Below, in pieces: positions 1-10,179 of a stretch of DNA of 64,000 nucleotides. The stretch lies in contig CM038718.1 of NCBI GenBank assembly GCA_021613375.1, positions 43,274,166 through 43,338,165 on the forward strand. Reading direction: 5' to 3'. The notes under the pieces were generated by a model, which saw nothing but the letters and a program-made list of their open reading frames with translations, did no database searches and had not been told where the DNA came from. Positions within the stretch are counted from its first letter, which is position 1, and every line of letters begins with the position of its first letter. The position numbers and the translations under genes are program-made. This DNA comes from Megaleporinus macrocephalus. Taxonomy: Eukaryota; Chordata; Actinopteri; Characiformes; Anostomidae.

Positions 1-934
1 TAGCCGGTATGGAATTATTCCTGGAGCAGAATTAAACATCTGGTTGTGTTTAAAGAATGTTTAGAGGGTCTTTTAGAAATGAGCTCATTTGCTCTGATGC
101 AGGTTTACATACTTTGAACATTCTGACCAGCAGCTTCATGAGGAGCCACATGAGCTGCTTCTCTAACAGGACTGAAGAAGATAGTGTAGATGCTGAGATC
201 TTGTTCTGATGAACAGGTTTGGGGGGTTTATAGCTCTTATAGAAATATACATTCTCATTTTTACATTTAAATACAGTCTAATGTTAGTTTTAGAGATATT
301 TTTGTATATGGGCTCCAACTTTCAACTCGTCTTTCAACACATTCAGATCTAAACGTCTTTAAAACTATGCAAATATAGAGTGTGAGTCCAAAGTTTCAGG
401 AGACCCTTTTATTTCAAATGAAACGAAAGGGAAAATGATGTATCTGAATACCCCAACAAGTAATGGGTGAGGGGTCCTATCTTGAAAGCCGCCATATAGG
501 ATCAAGAGCAAGTTTTTCCAATGGGAAGGTGGTCATGTAGCATATCATAGAAGATCAGAGTTGACTCAGAAATTGACTGATGCAATCAGATTTGCAATAT
601 CTCTTGTGGTTCAAACGTTATCAACACAGAAAAGTTAAAAACAACAACCACATTGAATAACATGTTCCGTGTGCTGTCCATGGTGCTGAATTGCACCTTC
701 AGATCTGTGTTCAGCACCATGGGGTATTCAGATATGTCGTTTTCTCTTGAGTCCTGAGACGTTTGACTCACCCTGTATATTCAATTAGGTGTCTCCAAAC
801 TTTTGACTGGTAGTGTATCGTGAACAGGGGGGCATCACCTTTGCTAGAGTGGTGCACTCTGGGCTTCAGTATTCATTCATTCAGGAATCAGCGCATATCT
901 AAACAACGCATCTCTTACGAACAGCTTGCTGTAC
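1..934. other. fbln2 intron downstream of the last visible exon
   Basis: No further EGF exon is recognisable on the minus strand here, so the next coding exon lies outside the window. Positions about 788-817 read like the right terminal inverted repeat of a Tc1-like element (CTCCAAACTTTTGACTGGTA), and about 370-787 may be its eroded body. The open frame at 586-771 (minus) falls in that material and is not a gene. Confidence 0.6.
788..817. mobile_element. Tc1-like terminal inverted repeat remnant
   Basis: The string CCAAACTTTTGACTGGTAGT followed by GTA is the typical outer end of fish Tc1-like elements. A matching left end was not identified with confidence, so only this end is annotated. Confidence 0.5.
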
Positions 935-1036
935 CTTCACAAGAGCGTCCGTCAGCCTGCAGAGCGTATCCTGAGACACACGAGCAGAGAGGCCGCCCGG
1001 CCACCGGAGAGCAGTGCTGCGCACACGGGCCGTTTC
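935..1036 (-). CDS. fbln2: fibulin-2 coding exon 7: second EGF-like module
   Basis: This 102-nt exon is flanked by a pyrimidine-rich acceptor (TTCTTCTCTACCGTACAG) and the donor GAAG|GTACAG, with phase 1 at both ends. It encodes NGPCAQHC, then LCSC, then GYALQADGRSCE. That supplies Cys 2 to 6 of an EGF module; the first Cys comes from the preceding exon (PDPCE). The Gly-Tyr-x-Leu-x-x-Asp-Gly-x-Ser-Cys ending is typical of fibulin EGFs. The last base joins the next exon, which should begin with the Asp-x-Asp-Glu-Cys of a calcium-binding EGF but lies outside the window. The plus-strand open frame at 820-1047 is its antisense shadow. In the folded protein this is the start of the rod of EGF repeats. 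Confidence 0.9.
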
Positions 1037-3490
1037 CTGTACGGTAGAGAAGAACAGGAGTGATGAGGGTCAGAGAGCAGTTGCCTGATTTATTGGTTGG
1101 CTCTGTAGCGTTTCCCTTTCCTCCTTGATCTCTGAACCTTTACAGTGGCCTTCTGACGTCAGCACGCTCTGACACTCGGGCGGCGCCCCTGACAGACCAG
1201 GGCACGGCAGGATGTCCCACCACAGGTGGACGGCAGGAAGGCAGCGGGACGAGTTCTCACAGAAACAAGTACATACAGAAGCATGTATATCACTGCTGTC
1301 CGAAGAAAAACAGCGTTATTTTTGTTTTCCTACATCATTAAAACACGACCGCCGCCGTTTACATTGTGTGAGAAGTTCCTGATGAATGGACCAATAGAAA
1401 TTCAATACTTCTGGTTCCATTGACTTACATTGAAAGTTTTTGGCCTCTCCTGTCAAGCTGGCCTTCTGAAGATATCTGTTTTTCTTTGGACAGTGATAAT
1501 TTAGGGTGTTTTCACACCAGCACTAGTTAGTCCTGTTAAAACAGACTCTGGTTTGTTGGTGCAGTTCATTTTTGGAGGTGTGAAAACAGTAATCACACTC
1601 GGTGTAGGGGATTGAATCAGGTCACAAGACTGGTTCCCCAACCTCCAGCTCATGACTGACCCTGTATAGTGTGTGTTGTGCTGGAGTGTTTAGTGTCACT
1701 GCTGGACTGAGTATCGTCCACCAACAAAAACTAATCCAGACAACAGTGACCATGTATTTCCAAAATGGCAACTTCACAGGAAAGGCCAAATTATGTTGTT
1801 TACTTTCAATGTAAGTCAATGGAACCGGAATTTTTTCCAACTCATTTGGGGCATTTCTATTTCTATTGGTCCAATCATCATGACATTTTTTACACAACAT
1901 AAACAGCAGCCTCTGAAATCAAACGATGTTGAAAAATAAAAATGAAAAACATGCATCTTCATTTTTTGTTGTTTTTTTTTCTACATCATTTCATAGCAGC
2001 AGCTGCCATTTACATTGCATGAATAGTTCATGATGAATGGACCAATAGAAAAGCTCCAAAATGGCTTGGAAAAATTTCTGCTTCCAGAAATGACTTACAT
2101 TGAAAGCACAGACCGTTTTTGGCCTCTAACTGGTCTTTGGACAGCGATGATATACAAAAGCATGTATATATAAAAAACAATAATAGTAAATGTTTGAAAC
2201 ATTAAATATATTGTATTAAAAGAATCTGTGCTGCATGTTTCACTTACTGTCCCAACACTTATTCGGAACTGGGTTTGTATCTCTAACCCATAGTATATAC
2301 AACATCACTGTTTAAAGAAAAATGAGTATCTCCAAAATGACAGAGGAGCTCAGGAACAGTCTTTACTTTCAATGTCCATTCAAAGTCAATGGAACCAGAA
2401 TTTCTCCAACTTTTTTGGGGCATTTCTATTGGTCCAATCATCATAAAACTTTCACACAACATAAACAGCAGCCTCTGGAATCAAAAGAGGTTGAAAAATG
2501 AAAATCGGCATAAATAGAGATCGCTGTCCAAAGAAAAACATGCATCTCCCTTTTTTTGTGATATTGATTTTTCTACATTATTTCATAGCAGCAGCTGCTG
2601 TTAACATTGCATGAATAGTTCATGATAAATGGACCAATAGAAAAGCTCCAAAATGGCTTGGAAATAGCTCAGGAACAGTCTTTACTTTCAATGTAAGTCA
2701 ATGGAACTGGAATTTTTCCAACTTACTTGGGGCTTTCTATTTCTATTGGTCCAATCCATCATGAAATTTTCACACAACATAAACAGCAGCCTCTGGAATC
2801 AAATGATGTTGAAAAACAAAAAATGGCAAAAGCTGTCCAAAGAAAAACATGTATGTTAATTTTGATTTTTCTACATCATTTCATAGCAGCTGCTGTTTAC
2901 ATTGCGTGAATAGTTCAAGATGACTGGACCAATAGAAAAGCTCCAAAATGGCTTGGAAAAATTTCTGGTTCCATTGACTTACATTGAAAGCAAAGACCTT
3001 GCAAAATTTTTGGCCTCTCCTATAAAGTTGCCATTTTGGACATACTTATTGGTACTTGGACAGCGACCATTTACAAAATCATGTATATATAAAAAACAAT
3101 CGTAAATATTTGAAACATTAAACATATTGTATTATCTCCAAAATGACAAGAGAGGCCAAAAACAGTCTTTACTTTCAATGTAAGTCAATGGAACCAGAAT
3201 TTATTCCAAGCTTTTGTGCATCTCTATCGGTCCATTCATAATGAAATTTTCCCACAATGTAAACAGCATAAAAATAAAAATCTAATAAGAAATGGATGGA
3301 CATGTTTCTTCTCTGGACGGTGAGGATATATCAGAACTGAGTAAGAAGACCTGACAGTAATGGTCAGAAAGGGCTCGTTTGTTTTAAAGGAAATGTGTTA
3401 TTCGGTGGTGCGGCTGGTCTCTTAGGGTGGAGCTGGAGCCTCGGCTGAATGATGAGTTATGCTCTCTCAGGTTTGGCACAGATTAGTTAC
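1037..3490. other. fbln2 intron between coding exons 6 and 7
   Basis: Positions 1037-1370 show nothing recognisable. Most of 1370-3300 is made of diverged copies, in both orientations, of dispersed family A. Positions 3300-3490 appear to be ordinary intron leading to the exon donor. The small open frames at 1226-1423, 1622-1900, 2727-2909 and 2920-3105 lie at or inside repeat copies and look non-coding. Confidence 0.7.
1375..3300. repeat. Cluster of dispersed family A copies
   Basis: At least five diverged copies share the words GGACCAATAGAAA, GCTCCAAAATGGCTTGGAAA, GGTTCCATTGACTTACATTG and GGCCTCTCCTGT, some direct and some inverted. The same words recur near 5815-5955, 18905-19005, 31570-31660, 40555-40850, 43500-43640, 53045-53170, 53990-54115 and 61240-61340. 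No coding capacity is visible. A non-autonomous DNA element or SINE-like family is likely, but its ends are not defined here. Confidence 0.75.
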
Positions 3491-3595
3491 CTTCACACGG
3501 GTCCGGCAGGCCAGGGGGTGGAGTGGTGGGCATCTTATCTGGTTGGACGGTGGGTGAGTCGTGTTCCTTAAGTCTGTTTTCTTCCTCTGAAGTCA
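3491..3595 (-). CDS. fbln2: fibulin-2 coding exon 6: Pro-rich linker ending in an EGF cysteine
   Basis: This 105-nt exon is phase 1 at both ends. The acceptor is TGTGTGTACAG|TGACTTC and the donor is GTGTGAAG|GTAACT. It encodes a charged then Pro-rich stretch (TSEEENRLKEHDSP, then MPTTPPPGLPDPCE). I looked for it because exons 5 and 7 joined directly would leave the second EGF with only five cysteines; the PDPCE ending supplies the missing first Cys. Fibulin-2 has a linker of about this size between its first two EGF modules (family knowledge). The exon contains only one Cys and would be missed by length-based gene prediction. The acceptor is UG-rich rather than a plain pyrimidine tract. Confidence 0.85.
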
Positions 3596-3596
3596 C

Positions 3597-3645
3597 TGTA
3601 CACACATAAACACACACACATAACACACACACACACATCCATGAA
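3597..3645. repeat. CA/TG dinucleotide tract at an fbln2 acceptor
   Basis: The plus strand reads as interrupted CA repeats. In the sense of the gene this is a UG-rich tract ending at the acceptor of coding exon 6. It replaces the usual C/U-rich polypyrimidine tract. Confidence 0.85.
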
Positions 3646-4225
3646 CCCAAAGCAAGCACCCAGAAGGAAGACTACAATTATGTAACCGAACCCCCCCCAG
3701 TTATCTCATTCCGAGCAGCGGAGGAGGGAGGGCCGAGACCCGGGCGGCGCGGTTAAGATGTAATCAACAGGCAGACGAGCGAGCGGCAGATTAAACGCGC
3801 TTCAGCAGAGCATTTGATGTCTGCGAGGCGGGAAATGCCTGTAAACCTGGAGGAAGATCCATGTTTTTCCATTCCTGACCTTTTCCAGCGTCACTCTCGG
3901 GATCCGAACCGCTCTATAATTTTCTCTGAAAGGTGGCCCGCCGGTCGCTCCTGTTCAGACTTGTCTATTTAAAGGCCCCTTGCAGACAGAACCCGTGCTA
4001 CAGCTGTGCGTCTTTCAGGGCTGCACGGAAGGAGCCGCTTACAGCCCTGCTGAATATACAGATCCGCCACTTCGGAGGAAAGCTGCTTTGGAAAGCCAGA
4101 GGCCCAGCAGCAAATCACTCCCACTGTCAAGGGTTACAAGGAGCAGCCATACAGCTGAACAGCTGAAGTCCAGAGAGGCCATTAGGAGGTTCCAATCTTC
4201 AGGACTGGTATCTTGAGATCATGAC
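3646..4225. other. Non-repetitive intronic block
   Basis: This is a relatively GC-rich stretch within intron 5 of the coding order with no recognisable repeat and no exon signal that fits the gene. The overlapping plus-strand open frames at 3933-4166 and 3980-4216 have no recognisable domain and run antisense to fbln2. It could contain regulatory sequence, but nothing in it proves that. Confidence 0.4.
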
Positions 4226-4229
4226 TTGA

Positions 4230-4825
4230 TTGTCTTGCCTTGCCAACGTTGCAACTTATTATGCCTGCAATGTGCAATTATATTGTTATTGGTCAACTCC
4301 GTTCCAGCTCCAGATTGTCTGGTCTGATTGTGAGATTCGGGCTTGTGTACAGCTTTTTGATCGGAAGCACAGATTCTGGAAAACAACATTTTTTTTTTGG
4401 AATTTTTTCCCCATAGAGAATGAATAGGATGGAAAAGTGCACGGCAATCTACTGAACTTCTGCTCGACCCACAGACACCGTTTCACATACACTGACTTAG
4501 GACAGACCCCCGACCACGACTGCAGCATTGGTTTAACCCACCCTCGTCTGTTTGTCATTTTTTTCTATCCCTCTTTTTCCCCCCCATAGAGTCCCATTCA
4601 TTTCGGTCACACCCAAATCTCATGGTTTCATTTAACCTACAGCCTCCAAACTGCCTGTACTCACTCAGAGCAGACCCCCAAACACTAATCCACAGACATA
4701 CTGACCCACACTCCTCTATTTGTCATTTATTCATCCCTCATTCCTCCCATAGCATCCCATTCATTTTCTGCCGAACCCATACATACACTGCGTTTTCCAA
4801 AACTTCCATATACGCAGTTATTTAA

Positions 4826-4850
<25 letters not shown>
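4230..4850. repeat. Dispersed repeat shared with 17035-17360
   Basis: Words such as GTGAAACGGTGTCTGT (reverse here), GGAATTTTTTCCCCATAGAG and CATAGAGTCCCATTCATTT recur in the opposite orientation at 17035-17360. Open frames on both copies share residues (VYVKRCL, CTFPSYSFSMGK), which shows common descent rather than coding function. The copy passes into an ATT-rich tail at about 4826-4960. Confidence 0.6.
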
Positions 4851-4856
<6 letters not shown>

Positions 4857-4960
4857 TGTTTTTGTTGTTTATATTTAATAATTATAAATTATTATAAATA
4901 CTTATCAATTATTTATTATTTGTTAGTATTTTTTATTGTTACTATTTATTGAAGGTCTAA

Positions 4961-5575
4961 TAAATACCTGAAATAAGAATCTGTGCTGAAAAACAAGTAC
5001 ACTGAGGAATTCATGGAAGCTTTAATGATGAAACGAATTTAATACAAAGATATAGAGAATAAAAGCTCAGTCGGGTCACTTTTGACCCACGTTGTGCATC
5101 AAAGGGTTAAAATAGTGATCTAGTACGAAAGTAAGAAAAATAAAATCTATATGATTTTTTAAAATAAGGGGAAGTCAAAGACATGACAAGCTCTCCTTTA
5201 CCTACCAGTCATCAACTTGTTTTACAAGTACTATATCCTCTCTCAGGCTACAGCGACTGCAGCTGAACTTACCGGAGGCCTGTTCTGTTGTCCAGGTCAT
5301 GTGATGACCTTAAAAAACAATCACAGACTTTGTGACACAGGATGTGTTTCCTTTTTGTATTCAAATGAAGAACATCAGTCCGTGCGAGAGGCTTCAGAGG
5401 AAGGAACTAGTCACAATAACCAGCTTATTAAGCCTTCCAGTGAAGACGAACTTGCTCACATAAGCATAGCACACACAGACATGCACAGTTTGTGGTTATG
5501 GTCTCAGGGGTCTCTCTAAATACCCTCTCTAAATACGCCGATTCCCTCCTCCCTCCCTCCCTCTGGTCACAGTAA
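4961..5575. other. Intronic sequence, unrecognised
   Basis: Positions 5060-5110 resemble the end of a small DNA element (CACTTTTGACCCACGTTGTG). The rest, including the plus-strand open frame at 5217-5519, shows no domain, no splice-site fit to the gene and no recognised repeat. Confidence 0.35.
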
Positions 5576-5579
5576 GGTA

Positions 5580-5960
5580 GAATTAGATGGCTAAGATGTA
5601 AACAAAGTCATTCCGAGTGGTTTGGTGTAAACGCTCTAGAGGGACTAACTGAGTCAGGCCCTTCACAGTGGTGGTGAATGGAACCAGACGTCCGCCTCTA
5701 AAAGCTCCCTCACAGAACGTTATTACAGTAGATAATTATGAATGCCTGATGAAATCTACGTTTATTACTTTATTACTGGTGATCGTAGGTGAGCTTATTA
5801 ACATAACATCACTGTCCAAAGAAAAACAAGCAACTTTACAGGAGAGGACAAAAACTTTCTCGACTTTCAATGTAAGTCAATGGAACCAGAATTTTTTCAA
5901 GGCCATTTTGGAGCATTTCTATTGGTTTGTTGGTCATGAACTTTTTACATATATAAAAAA
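5580..5960. repeat. Longer dispersed family A copy
   Basis: It begins with TGTAAACAAAGTCATTCCGA and GTGGTGAATGGAACCAGACG and ends with the family A core (GTCCAAAGAAAAACAAGCAA to GGAGCATTTCTATTGG). The same composite order recurs at 31560-31930 and, inverted or rearranged, at 40380-40930 and 44570-44900. Family A is therefore a longer element than its short fragments suggest. Confidence 0.6.
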
Positions 5961-6004
5961 AAAAATTTGACAAAAATAGAGATGTTTTTCTTCAGACAGT
6001 CACC

Positions 6005-6012
6005 ATACAAAC
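6005..6012. repeat. 8-bp target-site duplication, left copy
   Basis: ATACAAAC directly precedes the TAGGGCTGG end of the element at 6013. It is repeated exactly at 8751-8758 after the element's CCAGCCCTA end. Confidence 0.85.
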
Positions 6013-6029
6013 TAGGGCTGGACGATATG

Positions 6030-7078
6030 GACCAAAAATAATCTCGATTTTTTTTTAGCTGAATGACGATATACAATATATATCTTGATATTTTTAGCTG
6101 AATGTCAATATACGATATATATCTCAATATTGTTTAGCTGAACTGCGATATACGATATATATCTCAATAATTTTAGCTGAATGTCGATATACGATATATA
6201 TCTCAATATTTTTTAGCTGAACTGCGATATACGATATATATCTCGATATTTTTAGCTGAATGGCGATATACGATATATATCTCGATATGTTTTAGCTGAA
6301 TGACGATATTCGATATATATCTCAATATTTTTTAGCTGAACTGCGATATACAATATATATCTCGATATTGTTTAGCTGAATGGCGATATACGATATATAT
6401 CTCAATATTTTTAGCTGAATGGCGATATACGATATATATCTCAATATTTTTTAGCTGAACTGCGATATACGATATATATCTCGATATTTTTAGCTGAATG
6501 GCGATATACGATATATATCTCGATATGTTTTAGCTGAATGACGATATTCGATATATATCTCGATATTTTTAGCTGAATGGCGATATACGATATATATCTC
6601 AATATTTTTTTAGCTGAATGGCGATACACAATATATATCTCGATATTTTTGGCTGAATGGCGATATACGATATATATCTCAATATTTTTTGGCTGAACTG
6701 CGATATACAATATATATCTCGATATGTTTTAGCTGAATGACGATATTCGATATATATATATATATATATATATCTCGATATTTTTAGCTGAATGGCGATA
6801 TACGATATATATCTCGATATTTTTTTAGCTGAATGGCGATACACAATATATATCTCGATATTTTTAGCTGAATGTCGATATACGATATATATCTCGATAT
6901 TTTTAGCTGAATGGCGATATACGATATATATCTCGATATTTTTAGCTGAATGGCGATACACAATATATATCTCGATATTTTTAGCTGAATGGCAAAATAC
7001 GATATATATCTCGATATTTTTTGGCTGAACTGCGATATACAATATATATCTCGATATGTTTTAGCTGAATGACGATAT

Positions 7079-7124
<46 letters not shown>

Positions 7125-7510
7125 GATATTTTTAGCTGAATGGCGATATACGATATATATCTCGATATTTTTTTAGCTGAATGGCGATACACAATATATA
7201 TCTCGATATTTTTAGCTGAATGGCGATATACGATATATATCTCGATATTTTTAGCTGAATGGCGATACACAATATATATCTCGATATTTTTTTAGCTGAA
7301 TGGCGATACACAATATATATCTCGATATTTTTTTAGCTGAATGGCGATACACAATATATATCTCGATATTTTTAGCTGAATGGCGATATACAATATATAT
7401 CTCGATATTTTTAGCTGAATGGCGATATACAATATATATCTCGATATTTTTAGCTGAATGGCGATACACAATATATATCTCGATATTTTCAGCAGAATGT
7501 CGATATTTTT
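6030..7510. repeat. 39-bp minisatellite inside the hAT-type element
   Basis: The unit reads about TTTAGCTGAATGGCGATATA plus CGATATATATCTCGATATT. There are close to 38 copies, with unit lengths varying by a base or two in the T run. Two copies (near 6750 and 7085) carry expanded TA runs. The unit is an expansion of the element's own subterminal CGATAT-rich sequence. Confidence 0.92.
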
Positions 7511-7578
7511 GTCTTCCCATAAGATGATAACAAAAAGGCAATTCTGCATCAAAGCTACCCCTCTCAAATGTCTTGTGG

Positions 7579-8497
7579 CTAGGTCTGGGTATTGTCTGAA
7601 AATCTTTGATACAGATACAATACCTTTTTCTGAATTGTAACAAAAAATGATGTATTTAACAGAAAACATGAGTCAGTCTCATACCGTCACCATAATCTTT
7701 TTATTTTTTATCTTTTTATTTGGATCTTGTTCAAACAATGAACATCTCTGTGCTGCTTTATTAAGAACAAAACATTGGCATTATTTATGCTTAAACTATA
7801 AAACTATGGAATCCTTTAAGAATAAAATTGGTTACTGCTCTGTGGTGTTCATCCCTTCTCTCATCCTCAGCTTCTCTGCTACAGTGAGAGCTGCTTCTCC
7901 GTGAAATCGATATACAAGTGTTAGTTAATGTCATACTTACAGAACACGAGCGATATCTACCAGCGTTACAGGTATATATTCATACGCTGACTGAATGTTA
8001 GCCATCTTGCTAGCTATCTAGCTAGTACGTGCTGGTGTTGTGCTAACGTTAGCTGAATCATAGCTGCGCTTCAGCGCTAACAGACGCAGTAAGAGAGTTA
8101 GTTTCTCTCACAAAGCAAGAAAGCAGCTCAGTGAACTGTTAACTGATGATGTTTTATCGCTGGAAACAGCCGTTTAGCGTATTTAGCCCAGTCAGTGTTG
8201 CTCTTCCTTAAGCCACTATCTTGAAGCGTTAGCTGCAGCTGCTCTGAGACTCTTTCGATGTAGAGCCAAACTCTGGAGTGCTCTGACATGTTTTAACTAG
8301 CTCTGTGTGTTTGTGCTCCTCTCGTTTCTGTGTGTCACGGCCCGCGTCACGTTTCTTATTTATTTTTTTTATTTTGCGTTATATGCAAAGTACCAAAAAC
8401 AGGCACCAGATTTTTTTTGGGGGGACTTTTTGGTACTCGGTAGTACCGAGACGTTTCGGTTCGGCCTTTTTGCTATTGAATTGCGATACCCAGCCTT
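7579..8497. mobile_element. Probable nested hAT-like element
   Basis: The left end TAGGTCTGGGTATTG and right end GCGATACCCAGCCTTA are approximate inverted repeats of the same style as the host element. No clear target duplication was seen. Open frames at 8305-8673 and 8307-8642 inside it show no recognisable domain. Confidence 0.5.
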
Positions 8498-8750
8498 ACT
8501 TTCGACAGACATCCCCTTTGATAGCTTCTTTCTTGTGTTTGTCTGTCTCCATGAGGGGAGAGGTGAGAGGGGAGAGAGGCGGTGTGAAGTTGAGGCAAAC
8601 TGGGAGAGAGAGAAAGGCGAACTGGTGGATCTACAAGTGTAATAGCAGCGAAACACAGACTATATCGATATAAACGATATTGTCTCATCTTATATCTCAT
8701 ATAAAAATATATCGATATTTCTTCAAAACTTGATATATCGCCCAGCCCTA

Positions 8751-8758
8751 ATACAAAC
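8751..8758. repeat. 8-bp target-site duplication, right copy
   Basis: ATACAAAC is identical to 6005-6012 and defines the right boundary of the hAT-type element. Confidence 0.85.
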
Positions 8759-8849
8759 CCTCCGAAGACAGGGTTTCTGGTTTCCTTCAACGGGTATGCC
8801 AAAGAGACATTCAGGTAGGCCAACTACAGACACTAAACAGCCCCTTAGG

Positions 8850-8990
8850 TGTGTATGTTTGTGTATCTGTCCTATGATGGATGTGGTGGCCTGTCCAGCG
8901 TGTCCAGGGTGCAGAGACAGATTCCAATTCCTCCACGACCCCAAAGGATTAGTTGGTTTAGAAGGTTTAGATGGTTTACATGAGTGAGTG
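8850..8990 (+). repeat. SINE/LINE-like tail fragment
   Basis: The order is CCTATGATGGATGTGGTGGC, CCAGGGTGCAGAGACAGATT and CACGACCCCAAAGGATTAG. It resembles the widespread fish repeat tail meaning 'one-digit division by unit length, then a GGTTTAGA-type end', here with GGTTTAGA simple repeats. It belongs with the fragments at 50100-50215, 51540-51815 and 53585-53915. Confidence 0.45.
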
Positions 8991-9542
8991 AACTCACATG
9001 CAGGTCCCCTAGTGGTTTCGGAAAGTAAGTCCTGGCTCCTACATCCCAGTATGCTTCTCTTCAACACACAGTTAATGACTTTGTTTACTTCTCTGTGATT
9101 GAACGATGTAGAACATTTCCCACTAATCAAGCTACATTTCCACAAGTCTGAGGCACCTAAGCTGATAGTTTAAAGTCTTTATCTGATCAATAAGTGTATG
9201 TTCACCAGTAAGAACACCAGATCTGATTAGAACAGATGTAATTAATCATACATACAATACAAAGTAACATGAATATGTTATTGCGAGAGAAGTAGATCAG
9301 ATCTTGAGCTCCAGTTTGAAGAACAATGTTAGGTTCCAGATTTCTCCTGGACGTCCCAGACATTGTATGAATGTATTCAGTTCCTTCAGCAGCAAATCTT
9401 GATTTAGCTTAATGAAGTACTGAGCAGTCAAAGCAGGTATTAGATGAGAACTGATAATAATACTGGGTTGTTTCCACAAGGAGAAGCTTGGAAAGGGTTA
9501 AATAAACACACTGACGTATGTAAAAGCACTACTTAGTAAATA

Positions 9543-9546
<4 letters not shown>
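8991..9546. other. Intronic sequence before exon 5, unrecognised
   Basis: No splice-site and coding-potential combination fits the gene here. Positions 9120-9180 share a short block (CTGAGGCACCTAAGC) with 29108-29128, suggesting a dispersed repeat. The minus open frame at 9297-9479 has no recognisable domain. Confidence 0.4.

Positions 9547-9634
<88 letters not shown>
9547..9634. repeat. (TA)44 microsatellite adjoining an fbln2 donor
   Basis: This is a pure TA run of 88 bases. In the sense of the gene it starts at intron position 8 after the donor of coding exon 5 (GTATTGT, then alternating T and A). The long (IY)n open frames through it are artefacts. Confidence 0.97.
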
Positions 9635-9635
<1 letters not shown>

Positions 9636-9641
9636 CAATAC

Positions 9642-9860
9642 CTTTAGCACAGCTGCTCCCGTCCGGCTGCAGCGCATATCCATCGAAGCAGGCGCAGATG
9701 TATGACCCTGGCATGTTGATGCACTGCTGCTGGCACAGCAGACCCTCGTACACTGCACACTCGTCCACGTCCTGCAGACCCTCGACCCCCTCCTCCTTCT
9801 CCACCGTGTTGTCCGCCTCTGGCACCAGGGACATGGCCTGCTTGTCTGGACTGTCTGAAA
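9642..9860 (-). CDS. fbln2: fibulin-2 coding exon 5: acidic linker and first EGF module
   Basis: This 219-nt exon has phase 1 at both ends. The acceptor is TTGTCCTGTCCAG|TTTCAG and the donor is GCTAAAG|GTATTG. It encodes an acidic linker ([20 protein letters not shown]) and then a complete six-cysteine EGF module: [41 protein letters not shown]. The Asp-Val-Asp-Glu-Cys start and Asn-x-Pro-Gly-Ser-Tyr core are the calcium-binding EGF signature. The Gln-Gln-Gln-Cys loop resembles the first EGF of fibulin-1 and fibulin-2. It follows the anaphylatoxin modules and precedes the Pro-rich linker exon. The donor is weaker than consensus at positions +4 to +6. The three overlapping minus-strand open frames here differ only in frame; this one carries the EGF. 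Confidence 0.95.
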
Positions 9861-10179
9861 CTGGACAGGACAACACAGTGTGAGCACACAGTGAGCAGAT
9901 GAGCAAAACCCTGCTACTGTATCATGATTCAGGATTCAGAGGCTGTATACTCAGCAGTCAGTGGTGCAACAACTTCTACCTGTGAGTAGCAGTGCGAGAG
10001 TCCTGAGATCTGAGATCGAGAGCGTTCCTCTGACCAATCACAAGGCTGACCCAGAAACTGACTCAGTGAGCTAAAACTAACCAACATACCCAAAATGATG
10101 TAATATAGACTTAGTTTGATATACTTTGCCTGTCAGTGACCAGTAAGACCAGTAAGTGACCAGTAAGGTAAGTGAAAGG
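9861..10179. other. Intronic sequence upstream of exon 5
   Basis: Apart from the acceptor tract next to 9860 I see only ordinary intronic sequence. A short local duplication (CCAGTAAG words at about 10139-10165) marks the approach to the Tc1 element. Confidence 0.4.

Larger units (their letters stand above)
6013..8750. mobile_element. hAT-type non-autonomous element, 2,738 bp, with internal minisatellite
   Basis: The ends are inverted repeats: TAGGGCTGGACGATAT at the left, and ATATCGCCCAGCCCTA at the right (reverse complement TAGGGCTGGGCGATAT). A perfect 8-bp duplication, ATACAAAC, flanks it (6005-6012 and 8751-8758). Eight-bp duplications and TAGGGNTGG-type ends are hAT hallmarks. No transposase is visible. 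About 1.48 kb of the body is a 39-bp tandem array (6030-7510). A second, smaller element with similar ends appears nested at about 7579-8497. The open frames across the array (KNIEIYIVYRHSA repeats) come from its 39-bp, stop-free period and are not genes. Confidence 0.88.

Noticed and set aside
820..1047. Plus-strand open frame of 75 codons
   Set aside because: Antisense of the second EGF exon, whose splice sites and cysteine pattern identify the coding strand.
6441..7669. Long open frames reading KNIEIYIVYRHSA repeats
   Set aside because: They follow the 39-bp (13-codon) period of a minisatellite inside a transposon, and both strands and several frames are open at once.
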